Positions 1-8,209 of a stretch of DNA of 64,000 bases are shown in pieces. The position numbers were made by a program, and so were the translations under genes. The notes beneath the pieces were generated by a model. The model worked only from the letters and a program-made list of their open reading frames with translations, was not told the DNA's origin and ran no database searches. How positions within the stretch are numbered: the first letter of the stretch is position 1; each line of letters opens with the position of its first letter. This stretch comes from Kiloniella litopenaei (GTDB lineage: Bacteria > Pseudomonadota > Alphaproteobacteria > Kiloniellales > Kiloniellaceae): contig NZ_LANI01000028.1 in NCBI RefSeq assembly GCF_000982415.1, positions 1-64,000 on the forward strand, written 5' to 3'.

Positions 1-2
1 GT

Positions 3-278
3 GTTAACACAACCTGTGGCGCATCCAACATCTCATTCGGCCTGCCGAACCGTCACGCCATGAACGCGCACTTCCTTGCCATGGCTGCTGCTGCTGGTAT
101 GACTTCCGCGATCATGAACCCGCTGCACGAAGAAGAACTGGCCGGGATCCGTGCTTCTGACGTTCTGCTTGCAAAGGATCAGGACTGTCTGAAGTGGATC
201 GGCAAGTACCGCGAGCCAGCCCCAGAAGGTCAAGCTGGCGCACGTGGCGAGCGTCGCAGCAGACGCAGACGGGCCTGA
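3..278 (+). CDS. Pterin-binding (methyltetrahydrofolate:corrinoid) methyltransferase, C-terminal part
   Basis: This is the 3' end of a gene that begins upstream of the window; the reading frame is open from base 3 to the stop at 276-278. The visible residues include CGASNISFGLPNR, followed by a helix and MNPLHEEELAGIRASDVLL. These match the last strand and helices of the TIM-barrel pterin-binding methyltransferases (MeTr/MtvB/MetH pterin domain), where GxSNxSFGLP is conserved. The family moves a methyl group between a corrinoid protein and tetrahydrofolate. The C-terminus ends in a short basic tail (ERRSRRRRA) that the family does not need. The next gene downstream is a corrinoid activator, which supports the call. 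Its terminator follows at 307-345, so the two genes may be separate transcripts. Confidence 0.8.
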   Translation, partial: VNTTCGASNISFGLPNRHAMNAHFLAMAAAAGMTSAIMNPLHEEELAGIRASDVLLAKDQDCLKWIGKYREPAPEGQAGARGERRSRRRRA

Positions 279-306
279 TAGCTCCACAGAAATTTGGTAG
301 TTATGA

Positions 307-345
307 AAGGCTCTCTTCATGTCATTTTCGAAGAGGGCCTTTTTC
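307..345 (+). terminator. Rho-independent terminator after the pterin methyltransferase gene
   Basis: The arms AGGCTCTCTTC and GAAGAGGGCCT pair with one mismatch and are followed by TTTTTC. This hairpin lies 30 bases after the stop codon. Confidence 0.75.
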
Positions 346-489
346 ATCTAAATAAAACAATTCTCTTTGATATCGGATATAGTTTTTTCTATTCCAAACA
401 AAGACACTAAAATAAAAGTATAGCCCCACGTGTCACATGCCAACACGTACAATAACGCAAACAAGGGGCAAAGGTACGAGGAGAGATCC

Positions 490-2505
490 GTGGCTAAGAA
501 TGCACATATCGTCTTTACCCCTTCTGGTCGACGTGGGGACTTTCCGATTGGAACACCTGTCTTAACCGCTGCCCGCAGTCTGGGTGTCGATATTGATTCG
601 GTTTGTGGTGGCCGTGGCATCTGCGGGCGCTGTCAGGTCGAAGCCGGTGAAGGCGAATTCGCGAAACACAAGATCGTCAGCTCCTGTTCAAATATGACAG
701 GTTTTTCCAGCGTCGAAGAACGATATGCCAGTAAAAAAGGCATGAAAGAAGGGCGACGTCTATCCTGTCAGGCCATGATTGAAGGCGACCTTTTGATAGA
801 TGTTCCAGCTGAAAGTCAGGTCCACAAACAGGTCGTCCGCAAACGTGCAGATGTGCGTGAAATAGAAATTGACCCGCCTATTCGCCTGCATTACATCGAA
901 GTTGCTGAACCTGACATGCACCATCCATCCGGCGACCTTGAACGCCTGGAAGATGCCCTTGAAGCACAGTGGGGGCTAACAAACCTGCACTGTGACCTTC
1001 GTACACTGCAAACGCTACAACCTGTTCTAAGAAAAGGGAAATGGCAGGTAACGGTTGCGGTAGAAAACGAGAAAACCATTATCGCAGTTTGGCCCGGCTA
1101 TAAAGAAAATGCGTTTGGTATTGCCGTCGATTTGGGATCAACCACTGTCGCGGCACACTTGTGTGATTTACAAACAGGTGAAGTCACAGCTTCATCCGGC
1201 ATCATGAATCCCCAAATTCGTTTTGGCGAAGATCTTATGAGCCGTGTTTCCTATGTAATGATGAACCCCGGTGGTGATAAGGAAATGACCGTTGCTGTCC
1301 GGGAAGCCCTGGATATCATCATTGGTGTGGTTGCAGACGAAGGCAAAATCGAGCGTTCAGATATTCTCAGCATGACCTTTGTGGGTAACCCCGTCATGCA
1401 TCACCTCTTGCTTGGCATTGACCCGACAGAGCTTGGTGGTGCCCCCTTTGCCCTCACCCTGAATTCATCTATTGATCTCTATGCAAGTGAGCTGGGATTG
1501 AATATAAGCCCGGATGGCCGCGTTTATGTTCTTCCCTGTATTGCGGGTCATGTCGGCGCAGATACAGCGGGTGTCATTCTCTCCGAAGGCCCTCACCTTC
1601 AGGACGAAGTGACCTTGATCTGTGATGTCGGCACAAATGCCGAGATTGTTCTCGGTAGCAAAGACAGACTGCTTGCCTGCTCTTCACCCACCGGGCCTGC
1701 CTTTGAAGGTGCTCAGATCACCAGTGGACAACGGGCTGCACCCGGGGCCATCGAGCGTATTCGCATTGATCCGGAAACACTGGAACCCAAGTATAGAGTC
1801 ATCGGTTGTGACCTCTGGTCCAATGAAGAAGGCTTTGCCGAGCAAACAAAATCAACCGGAGTTACTGGCATCTGTGGTTCCGGCATTATCGAAGCTATCG
1901 GTGAAATGTTCTTGGCTGGCATTATCCAGACAGACGGTATTATTGATGGATCACTGTCCGAAAAATCACCCCGTGTGAAGTTTAACGGCAAGACTTATGA
2001 TTACGTGATCAGCGAGAACGAACCACTGATCACCGTCACCCAGACAGATGTCAGGGCAATTCAATTGGCAAAAGCTGCCCTTTATGCCGGGGTTAAGTTA
2101 CTTATGGAGAAACTGGGTGTTGACAGTATCGACCGCATCCAGTTAGCTGGGGCTTTTGGCAGCCATATTGATGTTAAATACGCTATGGTAATCGGCCTGA
2201 TACCCGACTGTGATCTGGAGCGCGTAAAATCAGCGGGCAATGCTGCGGGAACAGGGGCACGTATCGCCCTGCTCAACAAAGCTGCGCGTAAAGAAATTGA
2301 AGATGTTGTTCGTCGCGTTGAAAAAATTGAAACAGCCGTCGAGCCAAAATTTCAAGAACATTTTGTCAATGCCATGGGAATGCCCAATACTATTGACGAA
2401 TTTGTTAATTTGGCAAAGGTCGTCAATTTGCCGGAACGAAAAGTCGGGGCACCTGCAACAGAAGGTACTGCCGAAGGCGGACGCAGAAGAAGACGAAGAC
2501 GATAA
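490..2505 (+). CDS. Corrinoid activation protein (RACo/RamA-like; 2Fe-2S ferredoxin + ASKHA DUF4445)
   Basis: The GTG start at 490 is chosen because GAGGAGAG lies just before it and because the preceding 20 codons of open frame are low in family character; this gives 671 aa. An N-terminal 2Fe-2S ferredoxin domain has CGGRGICGRC and a later Cys (SCS/SCQ region). It is followed by a linker and a large ASKHA ATPase-like domain with VDLGSTTVAAHL, a VGNPVMHHLLLG motif, CDVGTNAEIVLG and GICGSGIIEAI. These proteins reduce Co(II) corrinoid back to Co(I) for methyltransferases and use ATP. The extreme C-terminus is a run of Arg (GGRRRRRRR) that is not part of the enzyme fold. The neighbour upstream is a pterin methyltransferase, so this is part of a corrinoid methyl-transfer system. 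No corrinoid-binding protein is in the window. Confidence 0.87.
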   Translation: MAKNAHIVFTPSGRRGDFPIGTPVLTAARSLGVDIDSVCGGRGICGRCQVEAGEGEFAKHKIVSSCSNMTGFSSVEERYASKKGMKEGRRLSCQAMIEGDLLIDVPAESQVHKQVVRKRADVREIEIDPPIRLHYIEVAEPDMHHPSGDLERLEDALEAQWGLTNLHCDLRTLQTLQPVLRKGKWQVTVAVENEKTIIAVWPGYKENAFGIAVDLGSTTVAAHLCDLQTGEVTASSGIMNPQIRFGEDLMSRVSYVMMNPGGDKEMTVAVREALDIIIGVVADEGKIERSDILSMTFVGNPVMHHLLLGIDPTELGGAPFALTLNSSIDLYASELGLNISPDGRVYVLPCIAGHVGADTAGVILSEGPHLQDEVTLICDVGTNAEIVLGSKDRLLACSSPTGPAFEGAQITSGQRAAPGAIERIRIDPETLEPKYRVIGCDLWSNEEGFAEQTKSTGVTGICGSGIIEAIGEMFLAGIIQTDGIIDGSLSEKSPRVKFNGKTYDYVISENEPLITVTQTDVRAIQLAKAALYAGVKLLMEKLGVDSIDRIQLAGAFGSHIDVKYAMVIGLIPDCDLERVKSAGNAAGTGARIALLNKAARKEIEDVVRRVEKIETAVEPKFQEHFVNAMGMPNTIDEFVNLAKVVNLPERKVGAPATEGTAEGGRRRRRRR

Positions 2506-2530
2506 AATTCGAATATGACAGATTATATCA

Positions 2531-2558
2531 AGGGGCGGATTTCATTCGCCCCTTTTTG
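2531..2558 (+). terminator. Rho-independent terminator after the corrinoid activator
   Basis: GGGGCG at 2532-2537 pairs with CGCCCC at 2547-2552, followed by TTTTTG. Confidence 0.8.
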
Positions 2559-2657
2559 TTTGCACTCTCACTCTTCAAGAAACCATAACCAAAAATCAAT
2601 TTAACCTTAAAACTATTCCTTCAGGTTGATTTTTCAGACACATTTCGAACACAAACA

Positions 2658-2709
2658 TTAACAAAAGTTAAGAAATTAACTTTTCATTAACTATTAAGTA
2701 CTGTATAAT
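2658..2709 (+). promoter_or_regulatory. CtrA-like site and -10 box before a small gene
   Basis: TTAA at 2676, seven bases, then TTAAC at 2687 matches the CtrA full-site pattern TTAA-N7-TTAAC. More TTAA half sites lie at 2658 and 2668. A TATAAT hexamer at 2704-2709 follows. CtrA is the alphaproteobacterial response regulator of cell cycle and motility. The match is by eye; AT-rich DNA can give such sites by chance. Confidence 0.45.
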
Positions 2710-2802
2710 CTGCATATGAACAGAAAAATGTCACAGGCAAGGCATCAATACCTTCGCTTCGAATTATCGTTATCCGAAGCGGAATAGAGGAGGCAAAAGG
2801 AA

Positions 2803-2982
2803 ATGCCGACAACTGAACAACTGGAAACCCGTCTTGCTGAGGATAACATCACCCACCAGACTTTTGGGATAAGCAAACGTGCTTATGGTGGTGTCATTGC
2901 CTATCAGCTTGAAAAGCATGGATTTAAAGGCGCTCTTAAAGTCATTAAAGAGCAGGTTCAAACGCTGCAGACGACACACTAG
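2803..2982 (+). CDS. Small hypothetical protein, 59 aa
   Basis: A 59-codon frame starts with ATG at 2803, preceded by AGAGGAGGC and AAAAGG as ribosome-binding sequence, and stops with TAG at 2980. The product begins MPTTEQLETRLAEDNI and contains SKRAYGGVIAYQLEKHGFKGALKVIKEQVQ, which looks like two short amphipathic helices around a glycine turn. There is no signal peptide or membrane segment. It has its own promoter-like sequence with a CtrA-type site upstream and faces the yaaA gene. I do not recognise a family. The strong ribosome-binding site and the promoter argue that it is real. Confidence 0.6.
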   Translation: MPTTEQLETRLAEDNITHQTFGISKRAYGGVIAYQLEKHGFKGALKVIKEQVQTLQTTH

Positions 2983-3009
2983 TAACTGTTATAGTGTCTG
3001 CACCTACTT

Positions 3010-3041
3010 AAAAAAACCTGCAGACCCAAAGAAGCAGGGTT
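3010..3041 (-). terminator. Terminator after yaaA
   Basis: On the minus strand AACCCTGC pairs with GCAGGTT, with one extra base in the stem, and a run of seven T follows. It directly follows the yaaA stop codon. Confidence 0.65.
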
Positions 3042-3821
3042 CTATGCTTTGCCATGCTCGCGTGTAAAAACAAATTCAGCAGCATTCGAGAGATCTGGCC
3101 GGTAAGAATACCCACCAGTCGTAAAGTCCTTTAACCCGTCAACTTTGTCGATTTTTTCTTGAATGATATATCGCGCCATCATGCCACGGGCCCGTTTTGC
3201 TGAAAAACTGATGATCTTGGCAACCCCGTCCTTAATTTCTTTAAAAACAGGGGTTACAACTTTCCCTTCCAGCTTATCAGTCTGCACAGCTTTGAAGTAC
3301 TCATTTGACGCAACATTTACCAAAACCTTTTCCTCTTGCTGGGAAAGTTGAGCACTAAGCTCTTTCGTAATTTTATCGCCCCAGAAATCATAGAGATCTT
3401 CACCATGAGGATTGCGAAGTTTTGTGCCCATTTCCAAACGATATGGCTGCATTAAATCAAGCGGACGCAGCAAGCCGTAAAGCCCGGAAAGGATGCGAAG
3501 ATGGTCCTGAGCATACTTTAATTCATCTTCGTTCAAGCTTTCAGCATCAAGGCCGACATAAGTATCTCCCTTGAAGGTATCAACCGCAACTTTGGCGTTA
3601 TCCTGTGTGAATGGAAAAGAAAAATTGCGATAACGTTGATAATTTATATCGGCCAGATTTTCACTTATACCCATCAAGTTCCTAAGATCTGCACGGGTTA
3701 AATCTTTTGTTACGGAAAGCAGGTCCTTTATCTGCTCCTCAAACACAGGCTGAGATGTCATAAAATCAATTTTAGCAGCACTCTCATCTAGTTTTTTCGC
3801 AGGAGAAACAACAGCTAACAT
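3042..3821 (-). CDS. yaaA: Peroxide stress protein YaaA (DUF328/UPF0246)
   Basis: The 259-aa product has the family start MLAVVSPAKKLD and the conserved blocks LSVTKDLTRADLRNLMGIS, GDTYVGLDAESL, LSGLYGLLRPLDLMQPYRLEMG and SFSAKRARGMMARYII. Length is typical. In Escherichia coli YaaA binds DNA and limits intracellular free iron under peroxide stress, which lowers Fenton damage. It is cytosolic. GAGG lies just before the ATG. The gene stands alone on the minus strand with its own terminator. No OxyR site was recognised upstream. Confidence 0.95.
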   Translation of the reverse strand: MLAVVSPAKKLDESAAKIDFMTSQPVFEEQIKDLLSVTKDLTRADLRNLMGISENLADINYQRYRNFSFPFTQDNAKVAVDTFKGDTYVGLDAESLNEDELKYAQDHLRILSGLYGLLRPLDLMQPYRLEMGTKLRNPHGEDLYDFWGDKITKELSAQLSQQEEKVLVNVASNEYFKAVQTDKLEGKVVTPVFKEIKDGVAKIISFSAKRARGMMARYIIQEKIDKVDGLKDFTTGGYSYRPDLSNAAEFVFTREHGKA

Positions 3822-4047
3822 AAGGACCTCAGCATTTAGATTAAAAGGATTCAGATGACTTCCATAAGGTAAGAACTATAGCCCGATCAAACAAGAACCA
3901 TAATAGCTTTCCATATATTTTTTTAGTTACAATATTCACGCTCTTTTGATCACAGGTACTCACTAAAGCCTTACATCTCAATTTACCATACCTATGTTAA
4001 TGTCCGTATGACAGAAACAGGCCTATAACAATCCAGCGGAAAAACCT

Positions 4048-5277
4048 ATGCAGCGTATCAAGCTTACATTCCAGAACTCTCACGGAAATGATCTTTCTGG
4101 AGCACTTGAATTACCTGATCAAAAGCCATTAGGTTATGCGCTTTTTGCACACTGTTTTTCCTGTGGCAAAGACATTCCCGCAGCAACAAGAATTAGCCGT
4201 AGCCTGGTAGAAAAGGGATTTGCTGTTTTTCGTTTTGATTTTACTGGGCTGGGCGGTAGCAACGGCGATTTTGGTAACACCAACTTCTCATCCAATGTTG
4301 CTGATTTGGTCGCAGCGTCCAAATTACTCAAAGACCAATATCAGGCCCCCAGCCTGTTAATAGGTCATAGCCTTGGCGGGGCCGCAGTCCTTGCCGCTGC
4401 GAAAGATATTCCCGAAGCAGAAGCTGTCATCACAATCGGTGCCCCAAGTGATCCTGAACACGTAAGCCATCTTTTTGCTGATCAGTTAGAAACCATTGAG
4501 ACCGAGGGGGTCGCCCCTGTCCAGTTAGGTAGCAGAACGTTTAATATTACCAAGCAATTCCTGACTGATATCGCAAAACACAATATGAAAGAACACATCG
4601 GCAATCTGGGAAAAGCCCTACTGGTTTTTCATTCGCCATTGGATACGACAGTCAGCATTGATGAAGCGAGCAAGATTTTTACCGCGGCAAAACATCCCCG
4701 AAGTTTTATCTCTCTGGATAAAGCCGATCATCTGTTAACCGATGCCGCCGATGCAGCCTATGTCGGCCACACAATTGCCGCCTGGGTAGAGCGTTATATA
4801 TCCTCTCCCTCTTCGTCTGGGGAAAAGACGCCAACACCGGAAAAAGGACATGTGATCGTCAAGGAAGAGAACAAGGCGTTTTTACGGCATATAAAAACAG
4901 ATCATCACAACTGGCTCGCCGATGAACCCTTAACAATGGGCGGGGGCAATCAGGGACCTGATCCATATGAGATGTTATTGGCAGCACTTGGTGCCTGTAC
5001 ATCCATGACTATCCGTATGTATGCAAATCATAAACAATGGCCGCTTGACGACCTGGATGTTGAATTGTCTCACTCTCGGGAACATTGCCAGGATAGCGCT
5101 GACTACGAGCAATCAGGACAGCAAATTGATCTCATTACCCGCAACATCACGCTGATAGGCGAAGAACTTACCGACGAGCAACGACAACGTTTATTGCAAA
5201 TTGCAGGTAAATGCCCGGTTCATAAAACATTGGAAAACAAGATTGTTGTACAGGACAACCTTACCCCCAAAGAGTAA
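4048..5277 (+). CDS. Fused alpha/beta hydrolase - OsmC family protein
   Basis: The 409-aa product joins two domains. Residues about 1-255 form an alpha/beta hydrolase with oxyanion region FAHCFSCGKD, nucleophile elbow GHSLGG and a late Asp/His pair (SPLDTTVS, DKADHLL). Residues about 270-405 form an OsmC/Ohr fold with LGACTSMTIRMYA and the second cysteine in GKCPVHKTLE. These are the two redox cysteines that reduce organic hydroperoxides in Ohr/OsmC proteins. A natural guess is an esterase or lipase that frees an oxidised acyl group for the peroxidase half, but the substrate is unknown. Such fusions occur widely in proteobacteria. The ribosome-binding site is weak (GCGGA). It stands alone on the strand before the ParD-like gene. 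Confidence 0.9.
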   Translation: MQRIKLTFQNSHGNDLSGALELPDQKPLGYALFAHCFSCGKDIPAATRISRSLVEKGFAVFRFDFTGLGGSNGDFGNTNFSSNVADLVAASKLLKDQYQAPSLLIGHSLGGAAVLAAAKDIPEAEAVITIGAPSDPEHVSHLFADQLETIETEGVAPVQLGSRTFNITKQFLTDIAKHNMKEHIGNLGKALLVFHSPLDTTVSIDEASKIFTAAKHPRSFISLDKADHLLTDAADAAYVGHTIAAWVERYISSPSSSGEKTPTPEKGHVIVKEENKAFLRHIKTDHHNWLADEPLTMGGGNQGPDPYEMLLAALGACTSMTIRMYANHKQWPLDDLDVELSHSREHCQDSADYEQSGQQIDLITRNITLIGEELTDEQRQRLLQIAGKCPVHKTLENKIVVQDNLTPKE

Positions 5278-5363
5278 GTTGCCCCATAAACAACGATATC
5301 ACTTGAAATCCCCAGCCTCACCCAATATACAATTCATATATAAAACATATACGGATTCGTTAG

Positions 5364-5618
5364 ATGGGAATTGTTAAGGTATCAAGTGAAATACACGAAA
5401 ACATTCGTGTCGCCAGTAAAGCTATGACCAGATCAATCAATGCACAGGCAGAACATTGGATGAAAGTTGGTATGCTTGCAGAAAGAAACCCCGGGCTCAA
5501 TTATGGTGAAATCCTGTCCTTGCTCCTCAAAGAAGCAGAACAGTCCAGTCACCCGGAAAACCAGAATATCCCCAAACACAAAAGTGCTGATAATCGGGCG
5601 ACGGGAACTGATAAATAA
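5364..5618 (+). CDS. ParD-like antitoxin family protein
   Basis: The 84-aa product begins MGIVKVSSEIHENIRVASKAM and continues SINAQAEHWMKVGMLAERNPGLNYGEI. This is the ParD_like (PF11903) pattern: a ribbon-helix-helix type N-terminus followed by the AEHWMKVG motif. The C-terminus is polar and probably disordered. Its stop codon overlaps the ATG of a methionine aminopeptidase gene by one base (TAATG), so translation is coupled. No ParE-type toxin is next to it. It may act as an autorepressor of the pair, but that is inferred. Confidence 0.75.
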   Translation: MGIVKVSSEIHENIRVASKAMTRSINAQAEHWMKVGMLAERNPGLNYGEILSLLLKEAEQSSHPENQNIPKHKSADNRATGTDK

Positions 5619-6412
5619 TGCAACAACCCGTTATTAAAACCGCGTCCGAAATTGCTAAAATGCGTATTTCTGGCGCCCTTACTGCTAAAGTACTGGAAGA
5701 GGTCGAAAAAATTATCACGCCTGGGGTCTCTACAATGGAGATCAATGATTTTTGTGACGATTTCATCCAACATGAAATCAATGCCATTCCGGGTAGTAAA
5801 GGACAATACGATTATCCCTTTGCTGTTAATACATCCGTCAATCACATTATATGTCACGGTATACCTTCAAAAACTGCAAAGTTAAAAAAGGGCGATATCA
5901 TCAATGTTGATTTAACCGTTTTAAAGGGCGGATACTACGGAGATAGCAGCAAGATGTTTGCTGTTGGTAAAATTCAACCTCATGCCCAGAAGCTAATAGA
6001 TATCACCCGGGAATGTTTGTATCAGGCAATACACATTGTTAAACCCGGCAAAACTTTTGGTGATATTGGCTTTACAATCCAAACTCTGGCTGAAAAAAAT
6101 GGTTATTCCGTTGTTCAAGAGTTTTGTGGCCACGGTATTGGCGCAGAGATGCACGAACCGCCAGAGGTCAGACATTATGGTAATGCTGGTGAAGGAATTA
6201 CCCTCAAAGAGGGAATGACCTTTACAATTGAACCGATGATCAATCAAGGCAAAGCAGCTATAAGACAACACCCTGATGGCTGGACCGTATCCACAAAAGA
6301 CAGGCGCTTGTCAGCCCAATGTGAACATACGATACTGGTGACATCATCGGGGTACGAAATCTTGACTTATCGCGATGAAGAAAAAGAACTCATCCCCAGG
6401 ATAACACCATGA
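5618..6412 (+). CDS. map: Type I methionine aminopeptidase
   Basis: The 264-aa product removes the initiator methionine from new proteins. The metal ligands are visible: Asp in INVDLTVLKGG, Asp in YYGDSSKMF, His in FCGHGIGAEMHEP, Glu in FTIEPM and Glu in CEHTILVT. The substrate-side His is in HIICHGIP. Length and motif order fit type Ia enzymes. There is no N-terminal zinc-finger extension. It overlaps the ParD-like gene by one base and may be a second, specialised copy, because housekeeping map usually lies in another context; this cannot be tested from the window. Confidence 0.93.
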   Translation: MQQPVIKTASEIAKMRISGALTAKVLEEVEKIITPGVSTMEINDFCDDFIQHEINAIPGSKGQYDYPFAVNTSVNHIICHGIPSKTAKLKKGDIINVDLTVLKGGYYGDSSKMFAVGKIQPHAQKLIDITRECLYQAIHIVKPGKTFGDIGFTIQTLAEKNGYSVVQEFCGHGIGAEMHEPPEVRHYGNAGEGITLKEGMTFTIEPMINQGKAAIRQHPDGWTVSTKDRRLSAQCEHTILVTSSGYEILTYRDEEKELIPRITP

Positions 6413-6440
6413 CTATTTGCTCATCATAAGTGGTGGCCCA

Positions 6441-6857
6441 TTATCTTCCCAGCCTCTTTCCCATACTCACACGCGGTTCAATACGATACCCCAGACTTTC
6501 GTAAAGCTTTACTGCACCTTCATTGCCATCTCGAACCTGTAGATTCAATTTTGTACAACCAAGTGATATCAGTTCCTGCTCTGCCAGTGCGAGTAACTTG
6601 CTGGCAATGCCTTGCCGTCGATGAGACGGTGCCACGACGACACTGTATATCCAGCCACGACGACCATCATAACCCGCCATTGTTGATCCGACGATTGTTC
6701 CGCTGTCTTCCGCGATAAAAAGTAACCCAGGTTGGTAACTTTGTTTGTTATCAAGAATATCAGCCGCCCTATTCCAAGGTGACGGATTGGGATCATCCTC
6801 TTCCCATAACCGAATTATCCCTGCCCTGTCTTCCGGGCGATAAGACCTAATATTCAT
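6441..6857 (-). CDS. GNAT family N-acetyltransferase, YpeA-like
   Basis: The 138-aa product starts MNIRSYRPEDRAGIIRLWE and shows WIYSVVVAPSHRRQGIASKLLALAE, the acetyl-CoA pyrophosphate loop (RRQGIA, the R/Q-x-x-G-x-G/A pattern). The C-terminal part has LNLQVRDGNEGAVKLYESLGY. Overall it resembles E. coli YpeA, an uncharacterised acetyltransferase. The substrate is unknown. It is convergent with map, only 28 bases apart, and no hairpin separates them. Confidence 0.85.
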   Translation of the reverse strand: MNIRSYRPEDRAGIIRLWEEDDPNPSPWNRAADILDNKQSYQPGLLFIAEDSGTIVGSTMAGYDGRRGWIYSVVVAPSHRRQGIASKLLALAEQELISLGCTKLNLQVRDGNEGAVKLYESLGYRIEPRVSMGKRLGR

Positions 6858-7014
6858 GGCTTCCTCTTTGTTGAATAGCGCGTACGGGTGCTTTCCTTAA
6901 CAAGTCGCATATTTTGTCAAAATTGGCGGTTTCCGACTTGCCTAGAGTAAAGATATTGGTCTAGGGTTAGCCGACTTGAAAGAAGATTCTTTTAAGTATG
7001 TGCAATTAGGCGCT

Positions 7015-7190
7015 TGTTCTCAGGGCAGGGTGAAATTCCCGACCGGCGGTAACTTTTAGATACAGTATGTAGAAAAAAGAAGCCCGCGAGCGCCCTTGGC
7101 TTCAGGATCATTTCGGATCCAGAAATCAAGGGGTCAGCAGATCTGGTGAAATTCCAGAGCCGACGGTAACAGTCCGGATGGGAGAGGATA
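7015..7190 (+). ncRNA. FMN riboswitch (RFN element)
   Basis: The conserved core is easy to read: AGGGCAGGGTGAAATTCCCG, then ACCGGCGGTA, GCCCGCGAGCG, GGTCAGCAGATCTGGTGAAA, GAGCCGACGGTAACAGTCCG and a closing GATGGGAGAGGAT. The variable stem at about 7050-7080 is AT-rich. It lies 134 bases before the ribB start. FMN binding is expected to lower ribB expression. No strong intrinsic terminator was seen between 7190 and the gene, so control at translation is more likely. The stretch 6858-7014 carries three CGACTTG-type words (6901 inverted, 6934, 6972) whose meaning is unclear. Confidence 0.97.
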
Positions 7191-7323
7191 GGCAGGAATA
7201 GGCATGGCGATAAGCCTGTTTGTTCTGCGTGTGCGGATGATCTGTGTCTTTGTCAGATACACTTATTCGCCCTTTCTGAACACGCCCTGATTCTGGTTAC
7301 GCCGCTTATTAGGAGTGACAACC

Positions 7324-8013
7324 ATGAATCAGATCGCAAACGATCATAATAATACGCACCAGTCTCTGCTGGCGCAGTTCGGCACGCCATACGAAAGAGT
7401 AGAAAAGGCTCTTTCTTCCATGCGGGCTGGCAAGGGTGTTCTCGTCGTCGATGACGAAGACAGAGAAAATGAAGGCGATCTTATTTTCGCAGCCGAAACC
7501 CTCACCAATGAACAGATGGCAATGCTCATCCGCGAATGCAGCGGTATTGTCTGTCTCTGTATGACGGATGAAAAACTCCGCAGTCTTGATTTGCCACAAA
7601 TGGTACAGGACAACAATTCGTCTATGGGAACAGGTTTTACCGTTACCATAGAGGCAAAAGTTGGTGTCACAACCGGGGTCTCCGCGGCAGACCGTGTAAC
7701 AACGGTTAAAACCGCAATTGCTGATGACTGTAAGCCCGATGATTTGGCCCGGCCCGGCCATGTATTCCCTCTACGGGCAATGGCTGGTGGTGTTCTGACA
7801 CGCCAGGGACACACAGAAGCAACCTGTGATCTCTCAGCTATGGCCGGATGGAAACCCGCCGGTGTTCTGTGCGAAGTGACTAATCCGGACGGGACAATGG
7901 CCCGCCTGCCCGAAATCATCGCATTCGGACAAAAACACGATCTGCCTGTTGTATCTATCGACGATATTATCTTGTATCGTAAAAAAACAGAGGCAGCCGC
8001 AATCGCCGTCTAG
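7324..8013 (+). CDS. ribB: 3,4-dihydroxy-2-butanone 4-phosphate synthase
   Basis: The enzyme turns ribulose 5-phosphate into the four-carbon unit of riboflavin plus formate. The ATG at 7324 is preferred over the GTG at 7315, because the GTG overlaps the AGGAG ribosome-binding site. The 229-aa protein has the active-site segments [13 protein letters not shown], the [12 protein letters not shown] block, [31 protein letters not shown] and [12 protein letters not shown]. There is no GTP cyclohydrolase II (RibA) domain, so this is a stand-alone RibB. An FMN riboswitch precedes it and a strong terminator follows, so it is monocistronic and flavin-controlled. Confidence 0.97.
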   Translation: MNQIANDHNNTHQSLLAQFGTPYERVEKALSSMRAGKGVLVVDDEDRENEGDLIFAAETLTNEQMAMLIRECSGIVCLCMTDEKLRSLDLPQMVQDNNSSMGTGFTVTIEAKVGVTTGVSAADRVTTVKTAIADDCKPDDLARPGHVFPLRAMAGGVLTRQGHTEATCDLSAMAGWKPAGVLCEVTNPDGTMARLPEIIAFGQKHDLPVVSIDDIILYRKKTEAAAIAV

Positions 8014-8042
8014 GTAACCAGCATTTTTTTGCTATCTATTCC

Positions 8043-8080
8043 AAAGAGGCCTCTTATCGATTATGAGGCCTCTTTCTTTT
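8043..8080 (+). terminator. Rho-independent terminator after ribB
   Basis: AAAGAGGCCTC pairs perfectly with GAGGCCTCTTT across a short AT-rich loop, followed by CTTTT. Confidence 0.9.
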
Positions 8081-8105
8081 ACAGATGCCCCCTCTTTTAA
8101 AGTTG

Positions 8106-8137
8106 CCCCATTTAAAAATTACCCCATTTAAAAATTA
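8106..8137 (+). repeat. Two exact 16-bp tandem repeats
   Basis: The unit CCCCATTTAAAAATTA occurs twice without a gap. A degraded third copy precedes it. It lies between the ribB terminator and the DUF1203 gene. No function is evident. Confidence 0.85.
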
Positions 8138-8209
8138 CTGGGCAAGAACCAGATATTTTGAAAAGCATTCTTTAGGTATCCCTTATGAACACGAAGCATG
8201 GAGATACCG

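Noticed and set aside
6901-6978. Three CGACTTG-type words before the FMN riboswitch
   Set aside because: Seven-base words with irregular spacing (one inverted) are not enough to claim an operator.
7315-7317. GTG as the ribB start
   Set aside because: It overlaps the AGGAG ribosome-binding site, which fits the ATG at 7324 instead.
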